DNA of 64,000 bases from Monocercomonoides exilis (Eukaryota > Preaxostyla > Oxymonadida > Polymastigidae), in assembly GCA_001643675.2 (NCBI GenBank), contig LSRY02000023.1:845001-909000 (forward strand), in the 5' to 3' direction. Numbering within the stretch: position 1 is the stretch's first letter; every line of letters starts with the position of its first letter. The notes under the pieces were generated by a model that was given only the letters and a program-made list of their open reading frames with translations, was not told the origin of the DNA and ran no database searches. This document shows positions 62,124 through 64,000 of this stretch, in pieces. A program made the position numbers and the translations under genes.

Positions 62124-62444
62124 GTGAGCAGATGGTGCGGGCCAGGAAGCCCGATAAACGAAGACGGTCTGCAGCAGCCTTGGCGAGGAGAGACAGTTCT
62201 TGCTCATCCTCCAATTCCTCTCATTCTTCCGACAATCAGGAAAATGATTCTCGAACGAGCTCGAGGTCTTCTCCTTCTTCCCGATTGGAAGGGACAAATA
62301 TGGGAGCCGTTGTTGAAAAGAACGACCCATATAGAATGGATGTGGAAGAGCCAGAGCGAACTTCTTACCCCGGGACCATGGATGAAGAGGATGGATGCTT
62401 GCCTGCCACCAGGGAAGCTTCGAGTTGTACTGATGAATCCTTAG
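62124..62444 (+). CDS. DIRS methyltransferase-like domain in the +1 frame
   Basis: RWCGPGSPINEDGLQQPW, then LAHPPIPLILPTIRKM, LLLLPDWKGQIWEPLL and a stop after VVLMNP. The pattern (Pro-rich start, PIPLI...I.KM, LLLP-W...W) is that of the MT-type segment which follows RNase H in many DIRS elements. It lies one base forward of the RT frame, overlapping an unrelated open stretch of that frame rich in Arg and Ser. Either a single-base change or a frameshift joins them. Confidence 0.55.
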   Translation: MSRWCGPGSPINEDGLQQPWRGETVLAHPPIPLILPTIRKMILERARGLLLLPDWKGQIWEPLLKRTTHIEWMWKSQSELLTPGPWMKRMDACLPPGKLRVVLMNP

Positions 62445-62449
62445 CGATC

Positions 62450-63875
62450 AATGGAGAACACTGGTTCAAAGGAGTTTTGCAAACAAGAGGATTTCCAATG
62501 GATATATGTGATCTGTGCAAATCCAGTCTTTCGCCTTCGACGTGGCATGGGTACTTACTCAGTTATGCTCATTTCGGAGACCAGTGGACAAACTGCGGCT
62601 ATGGTCTTTCTGTTGGAGATTGGTTCAATTGGGTCGTTAGATGTGCCGATGTTTTCCTTAAGCTTTTCAACAAGGGGCTGAAGGAGCAATCCCTTTGTAA
62701 AATACGATCTGCCATCTCTCTCATTTCTCAATTATTATTCGAGAGAAGTTTGGGAGATTACCCGCTTATGAAGCTTCTCTTCCGATCATTTAAAAGATTG
62801 GAAAGGAGGAAGAAGAAAAATAAGCCTGATATATGGAACCCCAAAATACTTCTTGATTATATATCGGGGCTAGGCGAGAACGCGAACTTATCCTTCACTA
62901 CTCTCACGAAGAAAACAATTTGTCTTTGCATGCTATTCTCCGCCTGCCGGTTCACCGAGCTCGAGCGGATCAGTCTGAAAACATTCTGCAGTGAGAGAAG
63001 ATTCAATTGCATTGGATACTTCGCTGAAAACAGGACCCGAAAGAACAGACATTATAATACCGTTTCTCACAGATACTCCTTCAATATGTCCTGCCTCAGC
63101 AGTGTGTGAATTGTGGTCCAGAATAAGCAAACTTCAAGACAACCCTGACCACTTGTTTATTAACGATCGCACAAAGATTCCACTTTCCGCAAGAGTGCTG
63201 AGAAAACTTGTTGCAAATCTCCTTCACGAGACAGGTATACCGAATTATTTTGGTCCTTACTCGATAAAGCATGCTTCAATATCTGCATTGACAATGGCTG
63301 GACTACCAATAGCGCAAGTGGCAAAGTTCGCAAGGCTGTCTCCACGAAGCGATACCATTATTAATTACTATTTTCAAAAAGATATCGCCACATCCTGTGC
63401 GAAAGTGATTGCAGATCAAGCGGCTATTAATGCAACTTCCTCCCAGACCCAGTCATCACCTTTAAGTCTGCAAACCCTTCGCAAACCAAAAATTACCTTT
63501 GATGACAATTCAAGTTCAGAAGATATTGAGGACTCTTCGTCAACTGACGAAGAGCAAGATGAGGAGGACTACAGTCTGAACTCAAAGTCTGACAACATCG
63601 AGAGCGAAAAAGGAATCAGGATCAGGTTGGAAAAACCTAATCTGCAATATGACAACAAAAGCCAAACGATCTACAACGACGAAGAAGAACCATCAAAGCC
63701 AGACTACGTGGAGGAGCCAGACGAGAACAGTCATAAAGAGTATGAAAGAAGGAATTTTCGTGAGAAAAGACTAGTTGGAGAAGTTGTCCAGAAGAAAACA
63801 ATTGAGATAACAATTAAAACCAGAGCGCAAGCCAAACGTGAGCAACTCGAACAATTGCTGAGGGATGACAAATAA
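62450..63875 (+). CDS. DIRS-like tyrosine recombinase, split by a frame change
   Basis: The N-terminal SAM-like part (SLSPSTWHGYLLSYAHFGD) and the first catalytic Arg (SACRFTELERI) are in the RT frame up to about 62985. The catalytic C-terminal part (62991-63875) continues one base forward (SLKTGPERTDIIIP, GPYSIKHASISAL, ARLSPRSDTIINYYF) to TAA. The expected H-x-x-R box reads Y-S-I-K followed by His, which is unusual; the terminal Tyr is present in INYY. A long acidic Ser/Glu tail follows. The enzyme would join circular cDNA into the genome. The frame change makes the copy probably inactive unless frameshifting is used. Confidence 0.75.
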
Positions 63876-63924
63876 GAGGTCAATCAAATAATAACAACAG
63901 CAGAGTATTCTCCCAATTATGGAA

Positions 63925-63998
63925 CTCTCTCGTAAATAGAAGAGAAGGAAGTGAGAGAATGTTTTCTTTTAAATCAAAGTGCTTGCGCTTTGATTGAA
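63925..63998 (-). repeat. Right inverted terminal repeat of the DIRS-like element
   Basis: Complement of 59582-59655 with one mismatch. The end is at or just before the last base of the window, so flanking sequence is not visible. Confidence 0.85.
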
Positions 63999-64000
63999 AA

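Larger units (their letters stand above)
59582..63998 (+). mobile_element. DIRS-like tyrosine-recombinase retrotransposon
   Basis: Bounded by inverted terminal repeats of 74 bases (59582-59655 and 63925-63998). Order: gag-like ORF, reverse transcriptase, RNase H, methyltransferase-like domain, tyrosine recombinase. Inverted ends, overlapping frames and a tyrosine recombinase in place of an integrase are the diagnostic features of the DIRS order. No direct target duplication is expected for this type, and none is claimed. The right end touches the window edge. Several frame changes between conserved blocks make it uncertain whether this copy is active. Confidence 0.85.

Overview
The window is AT-rich eukaryotic nuclear DNA. 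The introns are very short (48-54 nt in one gene), several of them start GTTTG, and genes of 7-8 kb have no introns at all. The standard stop codons work. The β-helix/transmembrane/pseudokinase surface proteins, the DIRS-type retrotransposon and the intron style together point to a free-living or gut metamonad flagellate, most probably an oxymonad or another preaxostylan. That placement is inference; there is no rRNA or marker gene here to settle it.

Layout. 1-7.7 kb: a 7.6 kb palindrome flanked by TA, with nearly identical ~2 kb outer arms and a diverged centre, carrying two head-to-head copies of a decayed coiled-coil gene. 7.7-12.1 kb: two TA-flanked non-autonomous elements in and around a doubtful minus-strand membrane-protein gene. 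12.3-15.8 kb: small minus-strand genes with short introns. 16.2-32.2 kb: a convergent pair of giant surface-protein genes. The left one is truncated by a frameshift; the right one is intact, with signal peptide, repeated β-helix ectodomain, one transmembrane helix, coiled coil and C-terminal pseudokinase. Their facing 3' parts are almost identical, with a sharp edge. 33.4-34.9 kb: a second palindrome. 35.4-43.5 kb: a cluster of plus-strand, intron-containing genes. These encode an acidic-tailed protein, a protein built from a repeated four-cysteine motif (C-x3-C-x6-C-x3-C in the clearest copies) with microsatellite-filled introns, an OB-like/OB-like/U-box protein, and a C2-PH protein. 44-50 kb: relics of pogo-type transposons, a foldback element, a 310 bp TTA microsatellite and a second copy of the 1 kb element seen at 10.7 kb. 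50.9-57.8 kb: a third, intact β-helix/pseudokinase gene. 58.3-58.9 kb: a small two-exon gene. 59.6-64 kb: a nearly full-length DIRS-like retrotransposon with inverted terminal repeats; its RT/RNase H, methyltransferase-like and tyrosine-recombinase parts lie in shifted frames.

The most interesting biology is the family of three giant surface proteins. Their ectodomains vary, their cytoplasmic halves are nearly invariant, and two copies show what looks like recent segment transfer. They could be surface receptors or adhesins that signal through a pseudokinase scaffold. The second candidate is the undescribed repeated-cysteine protein at 36.4-40 kb. About a third of the window is transposon-derived, and most of these elements share TA flanks and a start like TAGGG.
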